Shown here in pieces: positions 41,276-49,571 of a stretch of DNA of 64,000 nucleotides. The first letter of the stretch is position 1. Every line of letters begins with the position of its first letter. Where the stretch lies: assembly GCF_002298975.1 (NCBI RefSeq), contig NZ_DBMV01000001.1:186001-250000 (forward strand), written 5' to 3'. The notes beneath the pieces were generated by a model. The model was not told where the DNA came from, did no database searches, and saw only the letters and a program-made list of their open reading frames with translations. The position numbers and the translations under genes were made by a program. This stretch comes from Ralstonia sp. UBA689 (GTDB lineage: Bacteria > Pseudomonadota > Gammaproteobacteria > Burkholderiales > Burkholderiaceae).

Positions 41276-41594
41276 GACGATCACCATTGACACGCAAAAG
41301 CTGCGCGAAGCCATCGAAAGTATGGACGCCATGTCGCAGAGCGGATTCTCGGAAATCGCGGCCGTCGCTGGGCTCGCTCTGTCCCGACTGGAGACGCCGG
41401 AAGGTTGGCTGAACCTAGAAGACATTGCCTATGCGCTGCAAGCCATCCGCAGCAAGGCAGAAGACATCGAAAACTGTATCAACTGGGAAGCCGAGCAGGT
41501 GGGCTGCAACTACAAGGATGCAGCGATGTGTCGCCGCCTGGACGCGCGACGATCTGCTGAAGCCATGCGACATGCTCCGAGGGTAGCAGCATGA
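41268..41594 (+). CDS. Hypothetical protein
   Basis: 108 residues starting MAKTITIDTQKLREAI, helical and soluble, with LEDIAYALQAIRSKAEDIEN in the middle. No known domain. It overlaps the genes on both sides (eight bases upstream; ATGA downstream), showing it belongs to one translationally coupled operon. Confidence 0.72.
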   Translation: MAKTITIDTQKLREAIESMDAMSQSGFSEIAAVAGLALSRLETPEGWLNLEDIAYALQAIRSKAEDIENCINWEAEQVGCNYKDAAMCRRLDARRSAEAMRHAPRVAA

Positions 41595-41713
41595 TCGCCG
41601 CTCACGTTCGCCATAGTGCCTTGGGAGGCTTTGTTGCCAGCCGCTACTACAACCGCCGCCGCGTAGCCCTGCGCCGCTTCTGCGCGGCGTTCTGGCACCT
41701 CCTGGGAGCCTGA
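41591..41713 (+). CDS. 40-residue small protein
   Basis: The ATG overlaps the preceding stop (ATGA) and the frame runs 40 codons: MIAAHVRHSALGGFVASRYY then a basic RRRVALRRFCAAFWHLLGA. It ends one base before the next start, GTG at 41715. Coupling on both sides and its amphipathic basic nature suggest it is translated. Such small basic proteins recur in related elements; the function is unknown. Confidence 0.55.
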   Translation: MIAAHVRHSALGGFVASRYYNRRRVALRRFCAAFWHLLGA

Positions 41714-41714
41714 C

Positions 41715-42113
41715 GTGACTCCGACACAACAAAACCACCTGCGCGCGCAGGTGGGCGGGGACACTCGCGCCTCGCGCTGCCCAGAGTGGCTGCAGCCACT
41801 TCACCATGCGCGCGCATCGGGCATGACGCCGCGCCATGGCTGGATCGTCATTCAGGCCGGCGGCCACATCGCGCGGTGGGTGCCGGCGGTGAGCGTCGCG
41901 CCGGGCTACAAGCCGAGCCTGGACGATGACTTGTCGGCCCTGCGCGGTCTCGATTGCGAGTTGCTGATCGACGACGAGGCGGGTTATGGCTTGGTGCGTG
42001 GTTTGGTCGCGGGAATACTTCGGGCGGATCCGCTGCGCTTGCTGCTACTGATTTGCGGCCAGCGTCCAGCCATCGTCATCTTGAAGAAGGGGGACGCGCA
42101 TGGGGCTCATTGA
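41715..42113 (+). CDS. Hypothetical protein
   Basis: 132 residues from a GTG start (GTGACTCCG) preceded by GGGAG. It contains HGWIVIQAGGHIARWVPAVS and LLLICGQRPAIVILKKGDA. It is probably an alpha/beta single-domain protein. Its end overlaps the start of the ATPase gene by 14 bases. No family recognised. Confidence 0.7.
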   Translation: MTPTQQNHLRAQVGGDTRASRCPEWLQPLHHARASGMTPRHGWIVIQAGGHIARWVPAVSVAPGYKPSLDDDLSALRGLDCELLIDDEAGYGLVRGLVAGILRADPLRLLLLICGQRPAIVILKKGDAHGAH

Positions 42114-43404
42114 GAGCTTGGTCCCTGCCAGTGCTGAAGCGCAAGCCGCCTTCGAGGCAGCCCAGGAAAAGCACGCTCAGCCGCCCGGCCTTCGCCTGCT
42201 ATTGACGTGCGCCGCAGACGTGGTGCCAGAGGCAATCGTCTGGCTGTGGCCTGGCTGGTTGCCCGCGGGAAAAATCTCGATCCTCGCCGGTTCGCCCGGT
42301 ACCGGCAAAACCACGCTGGCGCTCGCCATGGCGGCGATCGTTAGCAACGGCGACACATGGCCGGATGGCTCGCAGATGAAGAAACCGGGGAGCGTGCTGA
42401 TCTGGTCCAGCGAAGACGACCCGGCCGACACGCTGGTGCCCCGCCTGATGGCCGCTGGCGCCGATCTGCGCCGTATCCACTTTGCACAGGCGGTGGCCGA
42501 TGAACACGGCGAACTGCAGCCGTTCGATCCGGCCCGCGACATGCACTTGTTGTCGGAGCGCCTGAGTGAAATGGGCGGTGCCGACTTGCTGATCGTGGAT
42601 CCGATCGTCTCGGCTGTATCGGGCGATGCCCACCGCGTCAATGACGTGCGCCGCAACCTGCAGGACCTGGTGAACGTGGCAGCGGCACACCGGTGCGCTG
42701 TACTGGGCATCTCGCACTTTGCAAAAGGCACCAAGGGGACGAGCCCTGCGGAGCGCGTTATCGGCTCTCAAGCGTTCGTTGCCCTCGCCCGGATGGTTCT
42801 GGTGGCCGGGAAAGATGAAGCCGCAGAGCGCCGCATCCTGGCCCGTGCCAAGTCCAACATCAGCCCGGATGACGGCGGAGTGAGCTACGCCATCGAGCAA
42901 GTGGAGGCCGGCGTTGGTATCACCGCCAGCCGGGTCATGTGGGGCGAGCTGATTCAGGGCACCGCGCGCGAGATTCTGGGCGACGTCGAGCAGGAAGACG
43001 ACCAGGAAGAACGCACCGAGCGCGACGAGGCGGCCGACTTCCTGCGGTCGCTGCTGGAGGGTGGACCTGTCTCGGTGAAAGCCATCAAGGCCGACGCGAC
43101 CGGGGCGGGGTATGCCTGGCGCACCATCGAGCGCGCAAAGCGTGAGCTGGGGGTGGATGCCCGAAAGGCCGGCATGAAAGACGGATGGGTGTGGACCCTT
43201 CCCGCCGAAGTCCGCCACGAAGACGACGAACCCCGCCACTCTCCAAACGGTGGCGGTCTTCGGGATGGTTGGCGGTCTTCTGGAATTACAAGGGTTTCCA
43301 AGGAGGTGCAGACCGCCACTTCTAACGAAGACCGCGAAGACCGCCACGGTAGAGGGAGTGGCGGGGTTCGCTCTGAAACCGACGAATCGGAGGAGGAGCT
43401 ATGA
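42100..43404 (+). CDS. RepA-like AAA ATPase (AAA_25), probable replicative helicase
   Basis: 434 residues. Walker A is GSPGTGKTT (about residues 64-72), Walker B is ADLLIVDPIV, and ISHFAKGTKGTSPAERVIGS fits the RecA-fold hexameric RepA/AAA_25 family, often used as the helicase of small replicons and satellites. The C-terminal 120 residues hold a winged-helix-like piece and a long hydrophilic tail (RREDRHGRGSGG type). It lies with an SSB-like gene downstream, together a minimal replication module. It overlaps the next gene by four bases. Confidence 0.88.
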   Translation: MGLIESLVPASAEAQAAFEAAQEKHAQPPGLRLLLTCAADVVPEAIVWLWPGWLPAGKISILAGSPGTGKTTLALAMAAIVSNGDTWPDGSQMKKPGSVLIWSSEDDPADTLVPRLMAAGADLRRIHFAQAVADEHGELQPFDPARDMHLLSERLSEMGGADLLIVDPIVSAVSGDAHRVNDVRRNLQDLVNVAAAHRCAVLGISHFAKGTKGTSPAERVIGSQAFVALARMVLVAGKDEAAERRILARAKSNISPDDGGVSYAIEQVEAGVGITASRVMWGELIQGTAREILGDVEQEDDQEERTERDEAADFLRSLLEGGPVSVKAIKADATGAGYAWRTIERAKRELGVDARKAGMKDGWVWTLPAEVRHEDDEPRHSPNGGGLRDGWRSSGITRVSKEVQTATSNEDREDRHGRGSGGVRSETDESEEEL

Positions 43405-43859
43405 GCGTCGCATCGCTTTTGAGCAAGGCGCGCGCGATGGGTGTTCGCCTGATTCTGAACGGCGAAGGTGTGAAGCTGCGGGGCCCGGCTGAGTCGATCG
43501 CGGCGATCAAGCCCGAGTTGGCAGCCCATAAAGCGGAGATCGTGGAGTACTTGCGCGGCACCGCAAGCGAAGCCCTGCATCTGCTTGGCTATCCCACGCA
43601 GGACGGTCCCTTCACGCCTTACTGCGTGCCGATGACGCCCGGGCGTGTGGCTGGGCTATTGGCAGACCTGCGGGCGACCATCCACAAGGTGGCTGACCGC
43701 GAGGGATGGGCGGCCGAGCGACGGGCGGACCTGCTGAGCCTGGTGGCTCGCCAGCCCGTCTCCACCCTGGCTGATGACCTGACGTATTTCCGAGAGCGCC
43801 TGAGCGCTATCGAGGCCGTCGAGCGCGTCAGTCGTGACCGTGAAGGGAGGTTCGCATGA
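43401..43859 (+). CDS. TubC-type docking-domain protein
   Basis: 152 residues. The first 50 (SVASLLSKARAMGVRLILNG, then IKPELAAHKAEIVEYLRG) match the TubC N-terminal docking domain, which also occurs as a small domain in phage and island proteins. The rest is helical with WAAERRADLLSLV. It likely mediates protein contact within the replication module. It overlaps both neighbours by four bases. Confidence 0.8.
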   Translation: MSVASLLSKARAMGVRLILNGEGVKLRGPAESIAAIKPELAAHKAEIVEYLRGTASEALHLLGYPTQDGPFTPYCVPMTPGRVAGLLADLRATIHKVADREGWAAERRADLLSLVARQPVSTLADDLTYFRERLSAIEAVERVSRDREGRFA

Positions 43860-44119
43860 TCGACGTGCTTATCGCTGGAACCGTAAGCAACGAACCACGC
43901 GAGCGCCTCGGTGATGACGGCCGCCCGCGAGCTCGCGTGAACCTCACTGCCCTGGATGGCAGCGGAAAAGTGCAGCTCATCTCCTGCACATCTGGCAATC
44001 CAGAAGCGCGGCGCGCGCTAACGCGCCTGCACGTGGGCGACAGCGTCGCAATCCTTCGTGTCTCCGTAAACCGCGTGCTGACGCAGCGCGGAGACGATGA
44101 CTTTGACGACTTCGAATAG
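43856..44119 (+). CDS. SSB-like OB-fold protein
   Basis: 87 residues: MIDVLIAGTVSNEPRERLG then ARVNLTALDGSGKVQLISC and LHVGDSVAILRVSVNRVL, the strand order of single-stranded DNA-binding OB folds. The acidic end (GDDDFDDFE) resembles the acidic tip that SSB uses to recruit partners. Adjacent to the RepA-like helicase, it probably coats DNA during element replication. Confidence 0.82.
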   Translation: MIDVLIAGTVSNEPRERLGDDGRPRARVNLTALDGSGKVQLISCTSGNPEARRALTRLHVGDSVAILRVSVNRVLTQRGDDDFDDFE

Positions 44120-44127
44120 GAAAAACC

Positions 44128-44781
44128 ATGAGCGAACAACGGAAGCGCCTCGCTGAGGCCATCGCAGCAAAGGTCGATGCCGAGAGGCGCGTTGTTGATG
44201 CATCGGAGGCACACAGCCGCGCATTGCGCTTGCTGGCTGAGGCCGGCACAGCCCTCGCCGCCATTGGTCAGAAGGACAGGGAAACGGCTGACTCAGACGC
44301 TCAGGCTATCGCCGAGCGCCTACGCAAGGGTGAACGGGTTGATCTGCTGCACCAGGAGGATTCCGAACTGCGCGAGCGGCGCCTCGACGCCGAGCGCCGG
44401 CGCAGCGTGGCACACCTGGCAGAGCAGTCCCTTGCCATCGACTTGGGGATGGCAAACGAGGCATTGCAGGCCGCCAATACCACCTTGGAGGTCGCCATGC
44501 GGGCGGCGCTGGAGCTCGAGCGCGACAGGGTGGCGGCGGAACTCGCGGAGATCCAGAAGAAGGAGCGCCGGCTGCGCTATCTGTTGGTGGCGCTGGGTGA
44601 TGCCCACATGCCGCCCGGACGGCCGATATGGCTCACGAATGAACAGGGCCGCTTGCTCGATCCCAACAACGACCTCTTCATCCCACTCGGTGGCGAACAT
44701 CACCCAACGAACATCGCCGCAAAGGAATGTGCTGCTTTTGTAACCGCGCTGAGGCACGACGCCGACGCGCAGCTAGCCTAA
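44128..44781 (+). CDS. Coiled-coil hypothetical protein
   Basis: 217 residues, with a long charged coiled coil over about residues 1-150 (EQRKRLAEAIAAKVDAERR, later DRVAAELAEIQKKERRLRY) and a compact end DAHMPPGRPIWLTNEQGRLL. No known domain. It begins eight bases after the SSB-like gene behind GGAAAAACC. Confidence 0.7.
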   Translation: MSEQRKRLAEAIAAKVDAERRVVDASEAHSRALRLLAEAGTALAAIGQKDRETADSDAQAIAERLRKGERVDLLHQEDSELRERRLDAERRRSVAHLAEQSLAIDLGMANEALQAANTTLEVAMRAALELERDRVAAELAEIQKKERRLRYLLVALGDAHMPPGRPIWLTNEQGRLLDPNNDLFIPLGGEHHPTNIAAKECAAFVTALRHDADAQLA

Positions 44782-44791
44782 GGAGGCTTTT

Positions 44792-45085
44792 ATGAAAATG
44801 CGTTTTTGGGATCAAGGACGGCACGTCAAGTCGACGCGAGCCAAGGGTCGAGATGACGCCACCACTGCGCTGCAGACGCCCATGCCAGGGGTGCCCGTTG
44901 TCGCTGAGTACTCGATGCTCGACTACATGTACGCGGTCGACGGCAAGACCATCAAGATCATCCGGCGCGACGCCCGGCTGGTCGCTCAGTCGCCAGGCGC
45001 AGCGACTGCCGACGCGATGGCCAAACAGATCAGTTCGATCAACGAGGCCAATGCGAAGTACTGGAAGGAAAACGGCCTGAAGTAG
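44792..45085 (+). CDS. Hypothetical protein
   Basis: 97 residues behind a strong AAGGAGG site. MKMRFWDQGRHVKSTRAKG, then YSMLDYMYAVDGKTIKIIRR and a helical end ANAKYWKENGLK. Last gene of the replication-type operon. No family recognised. Confidence 0.68.
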   Translation: MKMRFWDQGRHVKSTRAKGRDDATTALQTPMPGVPVVAEYSMLDYMYAVDGKTIKIIRRDARLVAQSPGAATADAMAKQISSINEANAKYWKENGLK

Positions 45086-45138
45086 TCAGAAGGCGCGGCC
45101 GGGTGCCGGGTCTACCGATACTGGGGATCTGGCGGCCC

Positions 45139-45156
45139 GTTAGTAAGTGGACTAAC
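45139..45156. promoter_or_regulatory. Palindrome ahead of the tail fibre gene
   Basis: GTTAGT-AAGTGG-ACTAAC, a perfect 6-bp inverted repeat 30 bases upstream of the tail fibre start, followed by a T-rich stretch and TTAATA. It may be the operator of a separate late transcript; inferred from position. Confidence 0.45.
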
Positions 45157-45185
45157 TCGACTTTTTAATAGAGGCTAAGGTAAAT

Positions 45186-46550
45186 ATGACCACGCAAAAC
45201 GACTTCTTGCCTTTCGCTGGAGCTGCCGGTGCAAACGTCATCACGCAGGCTGTCTATGCAGCGCTCGCCGCCCAACAGACCGGTTTTCAGTCCGGTGTCG
45301 CAAACTCAGCGCAATTGAACAAGGTGTGGCGCCAAGCGAGCATCATGGCGGCTGTCCTCGGGCAGTTCATCGCCGACAACTCTGGACAAAGTGCTGTTGA
45401 CGACGGCACAACGGCCACCCTTGAGGCGAACCTCAAAAAAGCAATCAATGCGGCGGGCATCACTGCGCCGCAGTTCGACAACAGCACGAACCTCTCGACC
45501 ACTGCGTTTGTTCGCCAATTCGGCTCCTCGTTCGCCGGCGTCGTAGCCTTGGCCGGCAACAACTCCATTCCGGCCAGCAATGCAGGCCAACTGATGGTGG
45601 TGGGTGGTGGCGGCAGCTCCACTCAGACGCTGCCCGCAGCCAGCTCTGTGGCGCCCGGATCGCGATTTGGCTTCAAGGCGCTACCGTCGAGCGTCACGAT
45701 TGCCCGCAGCGGCAGCGACACCATCACAGTCAATGGCGGATCGACGGTCACGTCAATCACGCTGAATGGCGGCGACACCCTGTCGCTGGTGAGTGATGGC
45801 GTGTCGAACTGGCAAACGTACGACGGATCGGCACAGCTTCCTTTCGCCGCAGTCATGTCCGGCGCGAACTGGCAGAGCCCTGCGCAGTTCGACAACAGCG
45901 CGCGCCTGATGACTTCGGCGGCGGTGCGCGCTGTAGGCTTGCAGTTTGGCAACGAGGTGGTGCTCTCTGGTAGCACGGCACTGGACACATCCCATGCCGG
46001 GAAGGTCGTTGTCCTGAACCATGCTGGCGTGGCGTCTACATATACGCTGCCTAGTTCGGCAACGTATCCGCCTGGTGCCACGATCACGCTGTTCTCGGTG
46101 GCATCGGCTATCGGCACGATTCAACGTGCCGGCAGCGACACCATTTCGGTGAACAATGGAGCCCCCGTTACCTCTCTGATTCTCGGCGGTGGTGATTCGT
46201 TGATGCTCATGGCTGAACCTGGCGGCTGGAAGCCTTATGGTGGAACGGCGCAGCTTGGATATGCGGCAGCTTTCGGTGCATTGTTCGGCAGTAACGGTTA
46301 TCAAAAGCTCCCGAGTGGCTTGATCATCCAATGGGGCAGCGTGACAACTGCAACGTCGGCTGACAGCCCCGTAACGTTCCCGATTGCTTTCCCGACCTCT
46401 GTCCGGGCAGTGTCACTTGCTGCAAATAGCAGCTCCGCAGCCATCCCTGTTTACAACTCTCTAACCTCTGTCGGCATGAATGTGGGCTGCTGGTCGACAT
46501 CTGGGTCACGGATTGCCCAGACGGTTCCGTACATCATTCTCGGCAACTGA
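45186..46550 (+). CDS. Phage tail fibre-like protein (orphan)
   Basis: 454 residues. The N-terminus (MTTQNDFLPFAGAAGANVIT) resembles anchoring domains of phage fibres. Two similar segments follow: FDNSTNLSTTAFVRQFG (about 97) and FDNSARLMTSAAVRAVG (about 236), each leading to a beta-rich stretch with GSDTITVNGG or GSDTISVNNG. The C-terminus (YQKLPSGLIIQWGSV then FPIAFPTSVRAVSLA) matches the Gp53-like receptor-binding tip of tail fibres. No assembly chaperone is beside it. Its presence in an element without other virion genes is notable. Confidence 0.85.
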   Translation: MTTQNDFLPFAGAAGANVITQAVYAALAAQQTGFQSGVANSAQLNKVWRQASIMAAVLGQFIADNSGQSAVDDGTTATLEANLKKAINAAGITAPQFDNSTNLSTTAFVRQFGSSFAGVVALAGNNSIPASNAGQLMVVGGGGSSTQTLPAASSVAPGSRFGFKALPSSVTIARSGSDTITVNGGSTVTSITLNGGDTLSLVSDGVSNWQTYDGSAQLPFAAVMSGANWQSPAQFDNSARLMTSAAVRAVGLQFGNEVVLSGSTALDTSHAGKVVVLNHAGVASTYTLPSSATYPPGATITLFSVASAIGTIQRAGSDTISVNNGAPVTSLILGGGDSLMLMAEPGGWKPYGGTAQLGYAAAFGALFGSNGYQKLPSGLIIQWGSVTTATSADSPVTFPIAFPTSVRAVSLAANSSSAAIPVYNSLTSVGMNVGCWSTSGSRIAQTVPYIILGN

Positions 46551-46559
46551 GGAGCTCCA

Positions 46560-47498
46560 ATGATCCAACAATGGCTGAGGAGGGCTGAGCTGATCGTCGG
46601 TGACGATGCCGGCAATGCCCTGGATCTGTCGGCGCTGCACATTACGTTTTCGGTGCATGGGGCGACGACGCAGACCCTAAAACGAGCGACTGTGCGCGTC
46701 TATAACGTTTCCCAAGACACGACAAACCGCGTGCTGCGGGAATTTACCCGCTTTACCCTGCAGGTCGGCTACGAAGGCGGCATTGGCCAGATCTTCTCGG
46801 GCAGTATCACGAAGGTGAAGCGCGGAAGGGAAAACGCCACTGATAGCTTCCTCGAATTGGAGGGCGCCGACGGTGACAAGGTCTACAACTGGGGTGTAGT
46901 GAACACGACTCTCGCGGCCGGATGGACATACCAGGACAAGATTTCGGCTTTAGCCAAGGTCATGGAGCCCTATGGCATCTTGATGGGCGTAATGCCCTCT
47001 CTGCCTGCCACAAAGGGGCCGGCCGGGATCACGATGTACGGCATGGTCCGAGACCATCTTCGTCAAACCGCAGATGCCATCGGTTGCGATTGGAACATCC
47101 AGGATGGGCGCCTGAACTTCATTCCGAGGGGCGGGTACGTGCTGAGTGACGCTATCGTGCTCAGCCCGTCCACTGGGATGGTCGGCGTTCCCGAGTTGAC
47201 GATGGAGGGCATCGTGGTCAAGTGCCTTCTAAACCCGAACATCAAAGCCGGGATGCGCGTCCAGATCGACAACTCCTACATCACCGATACAGTGGTGAAG
47301 AAGCCGATGCAGCCGCAGACCCAGGACATCAAGATGCCGACTCTGGATGCGCGTGGCGTGTACAAGGTGCTCTATGTCGTCAACAACGGCGACACGCGTG
47401 GTCAGGCCTGGTACACGGAGATGATCTGTTCTGCGATCGATGGCACTGCGCCGCTGAGCGGACCTGCCATCAACGCAGTGCCAGAGGTGACCTACTGA
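46560..47498 (+). CDS. Phage baseplate hub-like protein
   Basis: 312 residues. LSALHITFSVHGATTQTLKR, YNVSQDTTNRVLREFTRFTL and the repeated GIVVKCLLNPNIKAGMRVQI pattern resemble hub proteins of the gp27/gpD type seen in podo- and myovirus baseplates. It starts nine bases after the tail fibre gene behind GAGGAG, so the two form a pair. The family match is by pattern only; what it assembles into is unknown. Confidence 0.7.
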   Translation: MIQQWLRRAELIVGDDAGNALDLSALHITFSVHGATTQTLKRATVRVYNVSQDTTNRVLREFTRFTLQVGYEGGIGQIFSGSITKVKRGRENATDSFLELEGADGDKVYNWGVVNTTLAAGWTYQDKISALAKVMEPYGILMGVMPSLPATKGPAGITMYGMVRDHLRQTADAIGCDWNIQDGRLNFIPRGGYVLSDAIVLSPSTGMVGVPELTMEGIVVKCLLNPNIKAGMRVQIDNSYITDTVVKKPMQPQTQDIKMPTLDARGVYKVLYVVNNGDTRGQAWYTEMICSAIDGTAPLSGPAINAVPEVTY

Positions 47499-47691
47499 AC
47501 GCGCCCTAGCGCCCCTGGTTGTCTGACAGGGCCTAGACAGGATCCAAGTAGAGCTTGCTGCGGAAGATGCCCGCAAGGCCCGTGTCGTAAGGCTTCTGGG
47601 GCAATTCCGCTGCGCGCGGCCTTCAAATCCGGTCAAGGAGGTCTTCTGGACCTCGCGGCCCTAAGCGCCCGGTATCCACGCTGGTATCCAT

Positions 47692-48003
47692 GGTTTCCAG
47701 TCCATGGTTACCAAGAAGGTTTCCACGGTTTTGCGGGGTTTCTGGACGCGATAAGTTCGCGCGGGTTCCTTTGGCTGACTTGGCCTGGCGGGCGAAAATC
47801 GCTCGGGTAAGTTCGCAGATAGGTTCGCGCCTCTGACATTTGTGTAAGCCATCGCCGAGATTTCTGTGCAGGGAGCGGCCTAGTTTCTGAACGGAAAAAA
47901 GCGGCGATGACTCGCTTGGCGCAAGGGTTCCCGCTCGCAAGGTCATTTGGGTTTCTAAACGGTTGGCAAGGCTGGTTTCCAGTCCATGGTTTCCACGGTT
48001 TTG
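47692..48003. repeat. GGTTTCC-type direct repeats between hub gene and excisionase
   Basis: GGTTTCCAGTCCATGGTT occurs exactly at 47692-47709 and 47974-47991. GGTTTCCACGGTTTTG occurs exactly at 47718-47733 and 47988-48003, the second pair overlapping. Related GGTATCC copies lie at 47681-47690. The non-coding interval 47499-48107 has no supportable gene; the minus-strand frame across it is made of these repeats. Candidate iterons, origin, or excisionase sites. Confidence 0.7.
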
Positions 48004-48107
48004 GCCCCATCTCCGCGCCGGCGGGCGCTGTTTTTCCCGATTCTTGAAAAGCGAGCCCATAAGCGGACAATGGACCGAGCCACCGTCGACCACAGCTTGA
48101 GGGGTGC

Positions 48108-48317
48108 ATGAAGATCAGTCTTTTGAAATGGGCAGCCAAGAACTACGATCCGCCGCCGCATATCGACACCCTGCGCGCCTGGGCGCGCGACGGGAAGATC
48201 TACCCGCCCGCACAGAAGGTCGGCAAAGCCTACTACGTCGACGAGAACGCTGTGCACGTTAGCGAGATTGAGGGCGCGCCTCGCTTGGTGCATAGGCTTG
48301 GCCTGAAAAAGCTGTAG
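48108..48317 (+). CDS. xis: Excisionase-like protein
   Basis: 69 residues: MKISLLKWAAKNYDPPPHID, then LRAWARDGKIYPPAQKVGKA and YYVDENAVHV. This matches the small winged-helix excisionase family (Exc, PF07825 type). It would bend DNA at the att sites and favour excision with the integrase encoded 10 kb away at the other end of the element. Confidence 0.85.
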   Translation: MKISLLKWAAKNYDPPPHIDTLRAWARDGKIYPPAQKVGKAYYVDENAVHVSEIEGAPRLVHRLGLKKL

Positions 48318-48356
48318 CTGCCGATATACACATCCCGAGGACGCGGGCCTAAGCGC

Positions 48357-48692
48357 ATGGAGTGGAATGTGAGGGAAACTGATCTGATAGAACGGCTGGT
48401 CGAGCGCTTCATTGTAGAGCTAGACAAGCGCAACGCGTGCCTGGAGCTGGCCGGGGTTAGTCAATACCTGACCATGGGCGAACTCGCCGGTCTAGTCGGC
48501 TGCAAAGCGAACCAGCGCGCGCGGATGGTGAAATGGCTTGAGGCCCATCACTGGCGCTTCGTGATGGACAGCCGCGGCCTGCCGAAAGTCGCTCGCGCCT
48601 ATCACGATCGCAAGATGGGCATTTCCGAAGGCAACACGTCACCGCGTTACGCAGATGGGCCGAACCGCCAAGCCTTTGCTGTAAGGGCATGA
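48357..48692 (+). CDS. DUF4224-like protein
   Basis: 111 residues. The segment LTMGELAGLVGCKANQRARM then VKWLEAHHWRFVMDSRGLPKV and ARAYHDRKMG is the DUF4224 pattern, a small HTH-like domain found at the ends of phage and integrative elements, often next to excisionase. It is the last gene before the right end. Confidence 0.82.
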   Translation: MEWNVRETDLIERLVERFIVELDKRNACLELAGVSQYLTMGELAGLVGCKANQRARMVKWLEAHHWRFVMDSRGLPKVARAYHDRKMGISEGNTSPRYADGPNRQAFAVRA

Positions 48693-48729
48693 CCACACAT
48701 TGGGATTCACGGGGTAGCCGGGCAGGTCT

Positions 48730-48749
48730 GGGGGTATTTTTGGGGGTAC
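48730..48749. repeat. Right-end GGGGGTA repeats
   Basis: GGGGGTATTT-T-TGGGGGTAC differs by one base from 37651-37670, in the same orientation. The two copies lie about 112 and 62 bases from the presumed att cores, as arm-type sites do. Confidence 0.75.
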
Positions 48750-48810
48750 TTTTCGGATATGAAAAACGAAGATTGTTTAGTGGTGTTGGTTTGCGGCAAC
48801 TATTTGGTAG

Positions 48811-48827
48811 CTGTACCACCACCAAAT
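48811..48827. other. attR candidate: tRNA-Val 3' end copy
   Basis: CTGTACCACC-ACCAAAT repeats the tRNA-Val end CTGTACCACCCACCAAAT (37522-37539) with one base missing. The distance between the two copies gives an element of about 11.3 kb. Beyond it the plus strand resumes with a terminator. Confidence 0.72.
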
Positions 48828-48834
48828 TCGCGAG

Positions 48835-49218
48835 TCATCGCAAAAAGGGCCCTCTGGCAATCGCCGAGGGCCTTTTTCTTTGCCCTCCTTCTTTGTCCAT
48901 TTCCTCGCTAGGGCTTTGCCGGGGGTGCCCGCGTACACCGATCTCTTTGGCACAAAAGCGACAGCCGGGCCTCAAGCACTCCAGCGACCAGTTCTCGCCA
49001 AAGGCGCGCTGCAAGGATGCATATGCACCGAACCGAGGCCGGATGCACTGATTGTGCAATGTGCCGTTGCGCGTTGTAGCGGAAGTTGCCGGTACAAAAA
49101 AACGGCCGTCGCGGCGATGCGCACCTTCATTCTCGCGGGCTGCCGCCACCAGGTCACGCCATCTCTCGTCGAGCGCCGCAGGGAACTCGTCCGGATCGGT
49201 TACGTACAAATCTTGCAA
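48835..49218 (-). pseudogene. Possible gene remnant
   Basis: One open frame reads LQDLYVTDPDEFPAALDERW then DLVAAARENEGAHRRDGRFF, which has protein-like composition, and continues with several cysteines. The frame is open from about 49410 but has no ATG start; the first usable codon is TTG at 49218, without a ribosome site. It runs through the terminator hairpin at its end. I take it as a decayed gene left at the boundary; it could be chance. Confidence 0.35.
48848..48872. terminator. Rho-independent terminator at the right boundary
   Basis: Stem GGCCCTC / GAGGGCC with an 11-base loop, preceded by five A and followed by five T, so it can work on both strands. It lies 21 bases beyond attR, and is plausibly the original terminator of tRNA-Val before insertion. 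Confidence 0.85.
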
Positions 49219-49571
49219 GCGCGCCTCATGGCGCGCATTCCATGCGCATGCGGCAGCGGGTATGGTTTCTGCTGCGTCGCAATCAGCCGGTATCGGTTTG
49301 CGTGGTGGTTGCGCTGCAGCGTGTTCCCGTTCCTTGTCGCCTGTTGCAGCGTGAGTGGGTCCGCATTGGCTGCCGCGGTTGTTAGCACTGGCGAGTGTCG
49401 AGCGCTAATGCACGCCAGAAGCGGGTTTTCACGGAACGAAGTTTTTTAGCAACGGCTTGTGCTCACCAGCGATTGGTCTACAGTGGAATTGCTACCGCAC
49501 TAAACGCACGTTACAACTAGCTTCGTCTCGATACGACCGTGCCGGGATGGGGAAAAGTCTACGGGGGAGAT
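49219..49571. other. Intergenic interval upstream of prkA
   Basis: No convincing gene. It should hold the prkA promoter. The long plus-strand frame ending at 49449 has no family-like features and is rejected. Confidence 0.5.

Noticed and set aside
47623..48093. 156-residue minus-strand frame in the tail-side gap of the island
   Set aside because: Made of translated DNA repeats (NHGLET copies) with no start signal; treated as repeat DNA.
48880..49449. 189-residue plus-strand frame before prkA
   Set aside because: Cysteine- and arginine-rich with no motif; opposite a more protein-like minus-strand remnant.
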